NCBI GenBank assembly: GCA_002118135.1
Contig: BDIU01000269.1
Location: 1-64,000 of the forward strand
Source of the DNA: Trebouxia sp. TZW2008
Taxonomy: Eukaryota > Chlorophyta > Trebouxiophyceae > Trebouxiales > Trebouxiaceae
Direction of reading: 5' to 3'
Length of the DNA: 64,000 bases
A program made the translations under genes and the position numbers. This document shows positions 36,052 to 47,944 of the stretch, piece after piece; position 1 is the stretch's first letter, and every line of letters begins with the position of its first letter. The notes under the pieces were generated by a model. It ran no database searches. It was not told where the DNA came from and saw only the letters and a program-made list of their open reading frames with translations.

Positions 36052-39000
36052 CTTGCTTTGACTAAAGCTCCATCGGGATCCTGAGGTGTGGAGTGAAGCC
36101 CTTTGAGGTCCCAGGCTGCTGCGGGGAACTGCAGTGTGGGGGCCAGGCCCCACAAGCCCCCCCAACACCCCTGTCTTCTCATGCCTGTGGGTCAAGAAGG
36201 CCTGCAGACAGAAATCACAATGATTTTGTTTGTATGGTAAGTATCTTTATTGGGGAAAGACCTTTGGGGTCCCCCGCTGCGGAGCGAAATGCAGTGTGGG
36301 TACCAAGAGCCACCAAGCCCCCTCAACATCCCTGTCTTCTCATGCCTTTGGGTCAAAAATGCCAGCAGATAGCAACAACCCTGTCATTGCTTGTAGTCTA
36401 GTGAGTCCGTTGAGGGGGAAATTTTCTGAAATACACCATTGTTGACGATTGTCAACTAGGTGTGGGGGTCAGGACCCATGAGTCCCTTCAATGGTTCTGG
36501 CAGTTCATGCTTGTGGGTCTGAAATGCCTGCAAGGAGAAATGACAATGTCTAGATGCATGACTCAAGGATGGTATGACTTCGTGCGCTGAATGAATAATC
36601 AGTGTTGTGGGCGCATGCAGCAACAGCACCTTAGATACATCACCTAAGTTGTTGACATGACAGGCAATCGCATCCTACCTTGTACATCTGCTCCCTGGTT
36701 GAGGCTGCACCCAGCCCTGAGTCAATGATCAGTAATGCGGGTTCATGCAGCAACAGCACCTTCAGTGAATTGCCTTTCTCATGGACACGAGATGCAATTG
36801 GAAGTTGTTCTACTTGATCTATCAAGGCTGTAGCAGGGCAAGAAGGGCTTTGTCAACACCTCTCGGGGCCCTATGTGCTTCAGTTGATACATGACTCATG
36901 ACAGTCACGGGCATATAGTCACAATTTTGATTTCACCTTGTACATCTGATCCCTAGTTGATGCGCCAAGGCTATACGAAGGCAAGGAGGGCTTTGTGGAC
37001 ACTTCCTGGGACCCTACGCTGCCTCTGCCCTTGAACAGGGCTGTGCCAAACTCCCCTTCACGCAGCTTCTTGAAGCGGCCTGCTGACCCAATGCGGCACT
37101 CTGGTGCATTGCTTCTTGCTGAAAGTGCCTACAAAAAATCAAAAAATCATTATCACCATGATTGACGTACTTGCTACTTTGGTTCTACAGGTGCTTGCAG
37201 CTCAAAACTGAAAGGCTGTAAACCTCTGGCCTTCATACAGCATAATCAAACATCCAGAGCTCTGACACATCACCTCTTGATGACAGTGCCTGCAGCTCAT
37301 GGCTCAAGAGGTCTAAGCTATCTAGCGTTTGATCAGCATCCTCACAAAGCCTAGTGAGCGCTGCTAAGGTCTAAATTTTGATTGTCTGCCACAATATGAC
37401 CATGCCTGTTTAAGCTGAACACACCCCGAACCCACAAATTGGCGTATTTTGACTGGATCGATTGCGTACAAGGCAGAGGGCATGCTGCGTAGGCAAACAG
37501 CAAGTGGACTGACCTGTCTGCCCATTGCTGAGCCGTGCTGGTCGTATGCCTGAGGCCCAGGGGACTCCTTTCCAATAAAGGCTGCCTCTGATGCCAGCCC
37601 TGAATAGACCTGCAGTGCATCACTTACCAAATCAAAGATGCTGTTTGCTGACATCTTTGAGTTTGCATTGTTTTCAATGCCCTTATGCTGAAGCATAATG
37701 ACGCTAATGTTTTTCATCAGACCCCTATCACTGCTTCCATGTATAAGACATGTCTAGACCTGCTGGCTTGTTTGGGCGTCAAATGGATTACAGTCAGGCG
37801 GCAGTGCAAGGCAGCAAAATGATGATGCTGCTGTGGTACAACGGTGCTGTCAAGGTGCAGGAAATGTGCAGACAGTCTGCAGTCACTGGTCCTCAGGAAT
37901 CTTGACAAAGCTGATTACTACTGCTGCACAAGACTGTCCTGCTCAGTCACTACAAATCAGCATATTCACCTTGTCTGATTTGCCCTTGGGCACAAGAATC
38001 TGATTAGGATTGCCACACAATGCTACCATGCAGTGTTGCAATGCTGCATGATGCAGACAGACCACATCACTGTTTTGCTCCATGATCAAAATTCACCTTG
38101 TCTGACTGGTCCTTGGGCGCAATAGGAAAGCTGATGTGTGGCGCACTCAGCTTGCTGCTGTTGAATTGAGGCCCCAGGTCGTTTTTGAGGCGGTATGCGC
38201 CTGGACCAGGGCTCTTGCCCTTGCCTGATTTTGGTCTCTGTATCTGCTTTGGGAAACTGCATGCAAATAAACGGAGCGTCAGGGTCGAATGGCGATCCAA
38301 CAAAACCATGCCATCCTCTAGCCCAAAAAATGTATTTCTGCTGGCCTGCCCTTGCTATGTAAATTTGCAGGATGTGTGTGGACTTTCTGATCAGAATCAC
38401 AAGCAGATTGCTCCCTCAGCAAGTCAGCCTGTCCACAGATCATTTGTTTGGCAGCTGAGTGGTCCTGCACAAAATTCCCTAAGGTGTTGTGAGCTCCGCG
38501 TTGAGGTTGCAAAGCTGCCCATAATACCACTGAAGCTTTCGCACCTCTAGCGCAAGTCTTTCCAGCTTGCAGTTGCGCCTGTCTTGTGCCTATGCTTTTG
38601 AAAGGCACTCTATGTTGATCTGGCGCAAGCTACATTGACACCCTTTGTTGTGAAACAACACAAGACAGAATTGCACAATAGTGCACCCAGAGTTGCACAA
38701 TGCTGCACCCTCCTGAAAACAAGCTGCGCCTCCTGCCTAGAAGCAGCTTCTGTATGTGTTTGGGAAAGCTGTGCTTCACATACTACTTTTCAAGGCTGAG
38801 GCTGTTTTGAGTTCTGCCTTGATCGGATTGACATCTGTGTGTCTGCATGAGTGACCTGCACAGCCCTAGACCTGAAAGCCTTGATGGCTGAAGCATATAC
38901 AGGTACATGCTGCTGCATCAGCACTGGCTCATAAGTCCCTTACAGGTAGCTGTTGTTCCTCCCGCATTGCTGATAGCGGCAGGCGATCAACAGCATGTTG

Positions 39001-40523
39001 AGCTGCATGTACTGAGCTTATGTTGCCAGACTTTGCAGTGAAGCTGACAAGGCTGTTGCGGCAATGTTGTTTGCCCTGGCCTGCTATCTTCTGCTCAAGA
39101 TGTGGCTCATGGCGCTCAGTGGAACGAATCACTAAATGGCAGTGAGTAGCAGAGACCACAGCCAATGTAGCGTGATGACGACAGAAATCGATGCAGCTGG
39201 TCTCAAAAAGGAAAGCTGCAAAGCTGCAAATTGTGGTCGTGGATGGTCAGCAGTGTAAAGGGCTGACTGTCCTGAAATCTTGTTTTAGCTGACAAACCAG
39301 GAAAATGAGATGCACAACAAGTTGCCCAGTACGCCCATCAAGTGACGAGCACCTGGGCCCCTGACTTTGCAAGACTGCAGAGCTGCACAGCATCTTGGCT
39401 TCATAAGCTGCATGCTTCCATGATTGATTGATTGAGTGCACCCACAACTAATGCGCTTGCTGGAGCACTGACTATGCACGGCTGCAGTGCTGAACAGCAT
39501 GTTATGTTTTCCGGCTGCAAGCTTGCAAGATTAGCTGACTGAGTTGCTGCAACATCCACTTTCAGCTGGCTGTTATCGTTTTGGCGACTCTTGACAAAAG
39601 TCGGCCAGATAGCATTGAATGCTGCTGTCAAGAGGCCTGCTGTTGACTTCAAGCAGGCTTGCTTCACACCTCATGTACATTTTGTAATGAGGTATATGCA
39701 TCAAGCATAGAAACAGTAGCCACCTCTGTTGTTCCAGCCTTTGCCTACCCATGCTACTACTTAGAATTATGCTGCTGCTGCTGCTGTGATGTTTTGCAGA
39801 CGCTGAGGCAGCTGACATTTGTGAAATGTCTCAGCAAAAGAGATGAGAAGGAAGGTCAGGCAAGCATGCAGAACATCAAGATGGCTCAAGAAGGCGCACG
39901 GAACAGAAACAACGCAATCTAGCAGCTTACCTAAAACTGGCAGAGTTTGGCCGCATGGACTGTCGCTGCATCCCAAATGATCCCTGCATGGCATGCCCAT
40001 GCACTAGACTGCTTAAAAAGAGAAACTGACACAGGTGACAGGTCTCACAGATCTGCAACTGGCTTCTAGTATGCAGCATAAACGTCGAGTAGCAGATGCC
40101 AGAAGCATTGGTCTATGGCATCATGAGTCAGAGGAGAAGCATGATGAGATGAGCTCACCTCCAGGTTGTAGACAGGGCCTCTGGAATTATTGCCTCCAAG
40201 GGCATTGGAATGTATCGCAGATATGTATTGCTGCAGCAACAAAAGACGCTCAAAATATGCAATGCAGCTGCATAGAATGTTTGCTTCGATGGTTGTTTGG
40301 TCATGGAGCTGATTTCGAGGGACTGTAGGCGTCGCAGCCGTCTGCAAGCAGGAAACTTCGAGGCACAGAGATATACCTTTGCGCTGTCTTCACGTAGACT
40401 GCTGCCAATCAACGCGGTTGGCTCAGTGCGCTGATCAGACGGCACTTGTCTGCCAAAACCAGTGCAGATGCGGCAGTTCCGGCAACGATCTTTGCTGATG
40501 GCAGCATACGGGCTGACCCCCAT
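36052..40523 (-). CDS. STPGR (SHIPPO/ODF3-like) protein, 7 exons found, 3' end open
   Basis: Exons: 40377-40523, 40159-40230, 39931-39983, 38097-38256, 37514-37609, 36937-37128, 36052-36201; 290 residues so far, all in phase. It opens MGVSPYAAISKD and carries sperm-tail PG-rich repeats. Typical units are FGRQ..P.., SSLREDSAK, NSRGPVYNLE, GKSPGPGAYRL, APHISFPIAPKD, GKESPGPQAYDQHG, GSAGRFKKL, PSYSLGASTRDQMYK and GLVGPGPHTAVP. Such proteins line or bind axonemal microtubules in flagellated cells, so the organism probably makes motile cells. The intron between 39931 and 38256 is 1.7 kb and could hide an exon; the direct join is phase-consistent. The final exon is not identified. Confidence 0.8.
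36245..36540 (-). repeat. Two ghost copies of STPGR exon 36052-36201
   Basis: Copies at about 36245-36368 and 36405-36536 repeat the exon (TGTCTTCTCATGCCT..GGGTC on the plus strand) with the acceptor side best preserved. The first is about 80% similar by eye; the second is more decayed. Confidence 0.8.
36655..36885 (-). repeat. Ghost copies of STPGR exon 36937-37128 donor end
   Basis: 36673-36720 repeats CCTTGTACATCTG..TCCCTGGTTGA, the end of exon 36937-37128 with its donor. 36826-36880 repeats GGCAAG..GGGCTTTGT..ACAC from the same exon. 37965-38010 similarly repeats the donor end of exon 38097-38256 (TTCACCTTGTCTGA). Confidence 0.75.
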
Positions 40524-41046
40524 CGGCGCGGCGTGCGGCCTAAGTGTCCCTGACGTCTCGTGTCTGGCAATACTCGCCAGCCTTTGCTAGCCCAAACGCC
40601 ACCACCAAGCGCAAATGACGAGTTGACGTTCTGAAGAGAGACTCAGATTTTCGCGCTCCAGAGCAGATGACTATACCTTGCAGGATGAGTCAGGGCACGC
40701 TCCGAGACCATCAACACGAAATGCTGTCTGTGCGTGCGTTCCGCAAAAGTGCCTTCATCGCGAGTGTCGCAACCGCGCGCATGAGCTATACGATGCAAGC
40801 GATCAACCGGCAGAGGAGACCAGGTCTCTTTCAGCAATCCTTGGAGAATCGGTGTGCGTTGACTTGCCCGCGCACTGACAAGACTATGGCCCGCTCGACG
40901 TTCGAGACAGCAAACTCTACGCAGCTGCATTAGCCCGGCAGACGCGGCATTAATCGCTTCTTGAGCGCATCTTTATAGATTCATTTGCTTGTCCTGAGGT
41001 GACAAAGCTAGCTCACAGACGGTGAACGAACGAAAAGAGCCTGTCA
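40524..41046. promoter_or_regulatory. Divergent promoter region, STPGR / LPA1
   Basis: About 520 nt lie between the start codons of the minus-strand STPGR gene and the plus-strand LPA1 gene. The region is CG-richer than the introns. Open frames on both strands here look fortuitous. No named motif was found. Confidence 0.4.
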
Positions 41047-44000
41047 ATGGCAGATACGTCCAAGCCTTCAAGCTCGGACGCTGTCAATGTCGCGGTGCTC
41101 CTAGTCACGGATGGTGGAAGTCCACCCGCGGTGCAGGCTGGCAGCAACTACAAACCCCACAGAGCTAGATATACCAAAAGCATGCTGCGCAGTACACTCC
41201 AGCTCATGGGCTGCAAGTCACGTACAGCTCACAAGGTCTGTAGCACAGCCTGTCACCTCTGTCACCTTTCTGACAGCCCTACAAAATCACCAACACTGCA
41301 AAGCCTGTCACTTGTGTCATCTCCTTGCTGAACATGTAAGCTTCCCACAAGTGCATCGTCCATCACCTATGTCACTGCTCTTTTAGCACTGCAACATCCC
41401 TGCTGCACAGCCTGTCATCTCTATCAATTCCCCAGTGGTTTTACAATAAAAACACAACTGCCTGGCTCTCTAGGTGAGTGAGCGCACATATAGAGCTTTG
41501 GATGATGAGCTCAATGGAACAGGTCATCAGGCTCTACCTCAGTCTATGCATCCATTGCAGTCAAGGCTGCAACAAGGTCAGATGCTGCTGGGCACACCCA
41601 CACGGAATCTTTTTGTTTCTGGCTTGAGTGCTGACCTCATTTTGCATTGCATCGCATTGCATTACAGTGATATGCCATAAATCAATTTGCTTTCACATCA
41701 TCATGTTTGCTTTCACTTCATCACGTCCTCCACGAAAGCAATTGCTGCTAAGCCCAAATGCAGCTCCATGCTCGTGTCAGCAGGACAATTTGTAACGACA
41801 CAATCAGCGCTTCATTCAGGAGCACTCCGCCAAGTTGTTGTAGGCAGGGAAACCCACATGAATTTTGGCTGGCAGGGGCAAAGATTTTGCAGCCGGTACT
41901 GCCTGAGGCTGTTTGCAGGACTGCTGAGTAATGAACTCCTACAAACTGTCTAACTGCAAGTTCAAATGGATGCAGGTACAGGTGGGGCTACAGCGCTGTG
42001 CTGGCAGGAGTTTGAGCAGCTGGTGGTGAAAGCAGCTGGAAGCCTACACTGTGAAGCCTGCAGAGATCAAAGTGACCTTTGTAGCTGTTTATGTCACCAA
42101 TTCATGATCTTGACAAGAGCTCATAATGGCTGGGTGCAGGTACAGCTGGGGCTATAGCCCTGTGCCGGCAGGAGTTTGAGCAGCTGGTGGTGCAACAGCT
42201 TGAGGCCTACACAGAGAAACCTGCAGAGGTCCAAGATCTCAGGAATGCCTGCAGGTAACTAGGTCACCCCTGTTCTCAGGTTCCAACTTCCATATGCATG
42301 GCAGTGATGGCTTACACAGAGATGCCCACAGGGTGCAAGACCTCAGGAATGCCTGCAATTAGTCAGGTCACCCTGTGCTCAAATCATCACACTCACATGC
42401 TGGCAGGCTTGCTAGCTGCCCGCTTGGGCATCACAGCCTGCTCAGAACAAGTCATGAGTCCAAAGCCTGCTCACTCCTGCCTTTTGCCTGCTGCAGTATT
42501 CAGGAGCAGAGAAGCAGCACGGCAATCTTGTTAGCTGGCATCAGTGGCGCAGGCATACGCATTCTGGCAGGCTTGCTGGCTGCCTGCTTGGGCATCACAG
42601 CGCTTTCAACAGACACCATGATCAAAGGGCTGCTTGCGTAAATGCGACCAGTACTTTTGCCTGCTGCAGCAATCAGGAGCAGTGTAGCAGTGTTGCTGGC
42701 TGGCACAAGCGGCACAGGCAAAAGCACTCTGGCAGGCTTGCTGGCTGCCCGCTTGGGCATCACAGCTTGTTCAGAGCAAGTCATGTGTCAAAGCCTGCCT
42801 GCACACACTTCAATTTCATCTTTACCTGTTGCAGCAAGAGCAGAGGAGCAGTGTGGCAGTGTGGCAGTGTTGCTGGCTGGCACAAGTGGGATAGGCGAAA
42901 GCATTTTCAGCAGAGGTCGTGAGTTCAAAGCCTGCCTGCTCAGTCACTGACAAAACGAAACAAGTGTTGCCTGCTGCAGCATTCAAGAGCAGAGGAATCG
43001 TGTGGCAGTGTTGCTGGCTGGAAGCAGCGGCACAGGCACACACAGCCTGGCAGGCTTGGCCACAGCCCGCTTGAGCATCACGCCGCTTTCAACAGAGGTC
43101 ATGGGTTCCAAACTTGCTTACTCATTTCTATCTCTGCCTGCTGCAGCATTCAGGAGCAGAGGAGCAGTGTAGCAGTATTGTTGGCTGGCACAAGTGGCAC
43201 AGGCAAAAGCACGCTGGCAGGGTTGCTGGCTGCCCGTCTGGGCATCACAACCGTGCTGAGCACAGACAACATCCGCCACATGCTGCGCAGCTTTGCAGAG
43301 GAGGACAAGAATCCCCTGCTGTGGGCCTCTACCTATCAGGTGAGCAAAACTGATCGCAAGACCCTTCCAAACCCTCAGCGCCCCTGCTCGCACTACCACA
43401 TCTTTGCTTGTTCCTTGATCTTGCTCGCTGTTTGTGATAATGCAACATTTCTTTATCATCTTTGCTGAGGAGGATAGTAACCCCCTGCTGTAGGCCTCCA
43501 CCCACCAGGGGACTTATTGTCTGTCACTCCATATGTGCTGATGATCAAGTCTAGACCTGTGTAAACACACCCTGTTTTGTATCGTGACGTCTGTGTCAGC
43601 TCTTCACAAGATAACAAGCTTGTTGTAGATAAGTCACGCAACAATATTGTGCTGTTTAGCCGTTTCGAATCAGCAGTCCTGTCTGCAACTGCTGCACGCG
43701 TTGCTCACTGACTTTCACACCACAACAGATAAAACCAATAATGTGTTACAGGCAGGCGACCATATTCAGGTGTCAAGCTCAGGACAGGACAGCATGCCTT
43801 CAACAAGCTATGGCAGCTCAACAACTGAGTCCAGCACCCGCTGGGATGCCAAAAAGAGGGCTGTCAAGGTGATGCTTCTTGCTTCGAGCCTTGCAGAGTA
43901 TGGTCCCCAAAAGTGAACATTGATGTCCGCTTTATGATCTTGATTGCGAACATTACACATGTGTACCTGGAACAACTTCCTCGAAAAGCAGTGAACCTTG

Positions 44001-47000
44001 AGGTGTGTAGTTTCCAAGACAATGTCAACGTCTGGCCATCAGTACATAAATGCAAAAGAAAAGAAAAGTCTACGCCGTTAGGCGTCAAAAATGAGCCTCT
44101 GTCTAGAGAGGCAGCCCAGGAGTCAGTGCACTTCTGCAGTCCTGCAAATGCAAAACTGGTGATGAATGGGACAAGTGGCATGCTGCTGCAGATCCCGCTT
44201 CTGTCTTATGATGTTACAAAGCAAAAAAGGAGATGCTGATGGAGTCCCCATACCGGCTGGTCAGCAAATGCGCAGCACATCACAATCGCCTTTGCCTGGC
44301 AATTTGTGTTTCAGCCAATCGTTGTCCTATGGCAATCAGATTTGCAAAGCACAGAGCAAGACAAAAGCATACGCTTTGACAGCGTGCAACTGGAGCAGGG
44401 GTCTGCTTGTGGTTCTCAGGGTTACAAAGCGCAAATTGAGATGGTTAAAGCCTTGGAACGGCTGATCAGCAGCTGCACAATGCATTTTAAGCGCCTTCTC
44501 CCTTGGCAGTGTGCATCTGAGCTGGAAGTTGCCTTACTGTGTTCAGGGTCACAAAGTACAGAAGGACATGGTGATGAAGTCCTTGGACCGGCTGATCAGC
44601 AGCTGCGCAGCACACCACCAGAGCCTGGTCTGTGGGGGTGTGCATCCGTCCCGACATTGTCTGATAGTTTTCAGTATTACAGAGCACAGGGCAACACATG
44701 AGCCTATGCTGTGACAGAATGCGATTGAGATGACTGCTGTCTTGTGGCATATAGGGTTACAAAGCACAGAGTAGATGGAGATGGAATCCTTGGACCGGCT
44801 GATCAGCAGCTGTGCAGCAGGGCATGGGATCCTGGTCTGTGAGGTTGTGCATCTGAGTTTGGTGTTGTCTGGTAGCCTGCAGGTCAGGTCGTGAAAGCCT
44901 CTGCCGTGACAGCGTGTGTCTGATCCAAGTTTTATCTGGTGACTTGCAGGGTTACAAAGCACAGAGTGAGATGGTGATGGAGTCCTTGGACCGGCTGATC
45001 AGCAGCTGCGCAGCTCGCCATGAGAGCCTGGTCTGTGAGGGTGTGCATCTGAGCCTCAACTTTGTGGTGCAACTGATGCAGCGCCATCCAACCATTGTAC
45101 CATTCCTCATCTACATCTCCAATGAAGATAAGCACAAAGAGCGCTTTGCGGTCAGTCCACAACTGAAACTTTCAGTGCACCTGACTGTCAACCTTGCCAC
45201 TGACTGCTCTCCAAACTCTGACAGTTGATTTGAAGCGCCATGCAGTCAAGCCCTGTGTGCAGTAGAGTGCTGCGCTGTGTAGTAATGATGTGGCAAAGTA
45301 CTGCTCACTTTGTTCTTCAGCTTCTTGGTTTACTCAGGTGACAAACAAAGAGGATACAATGCAGCTAGGCTTGCATGATATACATCCAAAGAATAGCATA
45401 TAGACATGCATATACATAAGAATTATAGTTATAGCATGTACATATATAGATATTGATGTAGAGATAGATACAGATATACAGATATATACAGATATAGAGA
45501 TGTACAGCTATACAGCTATATATACAGATGTCCAGATGTATACAGATATGTATATATACAGATATACAGATATATTTAGATATAGATATAGCATAGATAT
45601 ACTGATATATAAATATACAGATAAATAAATACAGCATATATATAGATACGTGCAAAGATTTCATGCCCGAGGCGCTCATGCATCAATGACCAACCACAAG
45701 GCTCATCAAGTGCAATATACCAGTCGCACTGGCATGGTAAACCTTGGCCTGCTTTGAATATGCAGGAAATCAAGAGGAATGCCTGCTTGAGCCAGACAAC
45801 AGGCTGATTGCATGCGCTATGACAGTAGCTGCCATGACCATCGTCAATATGGCACAACATACTGACAGTCTAGTTGCTGGTGCAGGTGAGAGCCAAGTAC
45901 ATGACCCTGGATCCTGCAGCCAACAGATACGTCAAGTACATACGCAACATACGGACGATACAAGTAAGCCTCAGCTTCTTTGCGCGTGAGCTGCTATGCT
46001 ACTATGCATCAAGGCTTCAGTTCAATCTGTTTTCTGCAAATAGCACAATCCAGAACATAGGACAAGGGTGCGGTGTGCGACGGCTGCAAATGCACTAGGC
46101 AGCTGCCTCATCAGCAGTGGTTGGGCCATGACAGCTGTTACAAAACAGTCCTGTAAGATGATCGTCTGGCACAGTCAGCACTCAGCATGATGTAGTCATG
46201 CATCTGCTCCGTTTCATGCACAAAACAGCGTTACTCCTGCAATATCACTTTTTCTCAGAGTGATGCAAATGACCATCCTCTGAGCACAACAGGCAAGATG
46301 TGCGTGGGGTACAGGACTACTTGTGTCGCCGAGCAGACAAGCACCTGATTCCTAAAGTGGACAACACCAATGTGGACCGCAGTGTGGCCACCATACATGC
46401 CACTGTCCTTGCCTGCTTGCGTCACACCTCAAAGGTAACCCCTGTCCCTTCCTCTTGCTGCCTTTGTTTCACTCTACAGCGCACAGTCTTAAGGCACAGA
46501 TCTGCCCTGCATCTAGAACCTGTCTGCTTCTTACACAGCATAGGAAACAGGTTATGTAACACCAATGTGGACCGCAGTGTGGCCACCATACGTGCCACTG
46601 TCCTTGCCTGCTCACACCACATCTCAACAATATCCCCTGCCTGTTCACCCTGTCTTCCCTATTAAAAGACAGTACAAGTCAAGCCTCCTGTCAAAAGGCC
46701 AATACGGAAAGACTACGTGTGCCATAGTTCCCAATAACGGCCTGCCTGTTCACCCTGATGGTATAGGCCAGGCCAGTGCCCTTTCATATGTCAAAGCATG
46801 GTCCCCCTCCGTACCACCGTCTTGGCCTGCTCGCGCTACTGACTCAAGGTACAGTTACTGTATCCCAATGTATGCAATGCTGCAGAGTCATTTTGCTTGT
46901 CAATGTTGCCAAGCAGCTGTCAGCACTGTCTGTGGTGCATGAAAGGTTGAGCATTTGCTGGATGAAAGCAGCAGAACCTCTAAGCAATTGCCATTGCTGC

Positions 47001-47883
47001 ATGGGTGTTGCAGGGTGACCATTCACTGGGGTGAAAATGAAAACCGCTGGACCACCAAGCAGATGTCAGTGCTGTGGTTTTGCGTTGCTCACTGAACTTT
47101 TGCAACACAGAAGTGCATGGACCACCAAGCAAATGTTAGTGCTGTGTATTTGTCTTGTAGGGTGAACGACTGCTGGATGAGAGCAGCAGGACAACTAAGC
47201 TATTGGCTGCTGAGTATCTCTCCGTCAAAGGCAGCATGTGGAGCAGCAAAAGCATGCTACAGGTGACTCATCATGCACCCTGATGCAGATCAGTCAAAAC
47301 ATCAATTCACCCTGGAATGGCATTTCTACTTTTACCGGTTAGCAGATCTGCAGTGACCACTTCAGTGTACTCAAGAAGCTCAGTGCAGTTGTATCAAGTC
47401 TGTGTTCCTGGATCTAAAAATGTCAGCATCACACCATCAAGCAATCAGACTCATTTGCTGTTGTATGGCACATGTTTGTCGGCTGGCAAAAGCAGGCAGA
47501 GTTCTTCCTCCTTGTGCTCTCCAAAACACAAAAGCAAATTCATGCACCATGGCCGCAGGTGATTCGCAGCAAGGCCCTGGCTAACGCCGCCATCTCCACC
47601 ACTGACTCTGACTACCCATCCACATCCGCCTCTAGCCCAAAAGGTAAAAATTTTGGATTCTCCTCAACTAGTACCTGCATCAGTTGCATTATCAAACAAT
47701 AACAAATTGCTGAGTTTGTCACCTGCTATATTCAGTGAGTGCAATCACTGGACTCTTCAGCTCTCAAACAGGCCTCAGGGCAGCACAAGTGGGCTGCTTG
47801 AGCTAGGGGAATTTGCTCAATGCCCTTAATGCTCGCATCACTTTGTCTCCACAGTCTTGTGCAGGGCTGGGGCTAGGATGCAA

Positions 47884-47944
<61 letters not shown>

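Noticed and set aside
40643..40930. Minus-strand 95-residue frame upstream of STPGR
   Set aside because: It lies in the CG-rich divergent promoter region, has no family match and no splice link to MGVSPYAAI.
42490..42790. A second P-loop kinase gene next to LPA1
   Set aside because: These are fragments of one LPA1 exon with lost phase and splice sites, not a separate gene.
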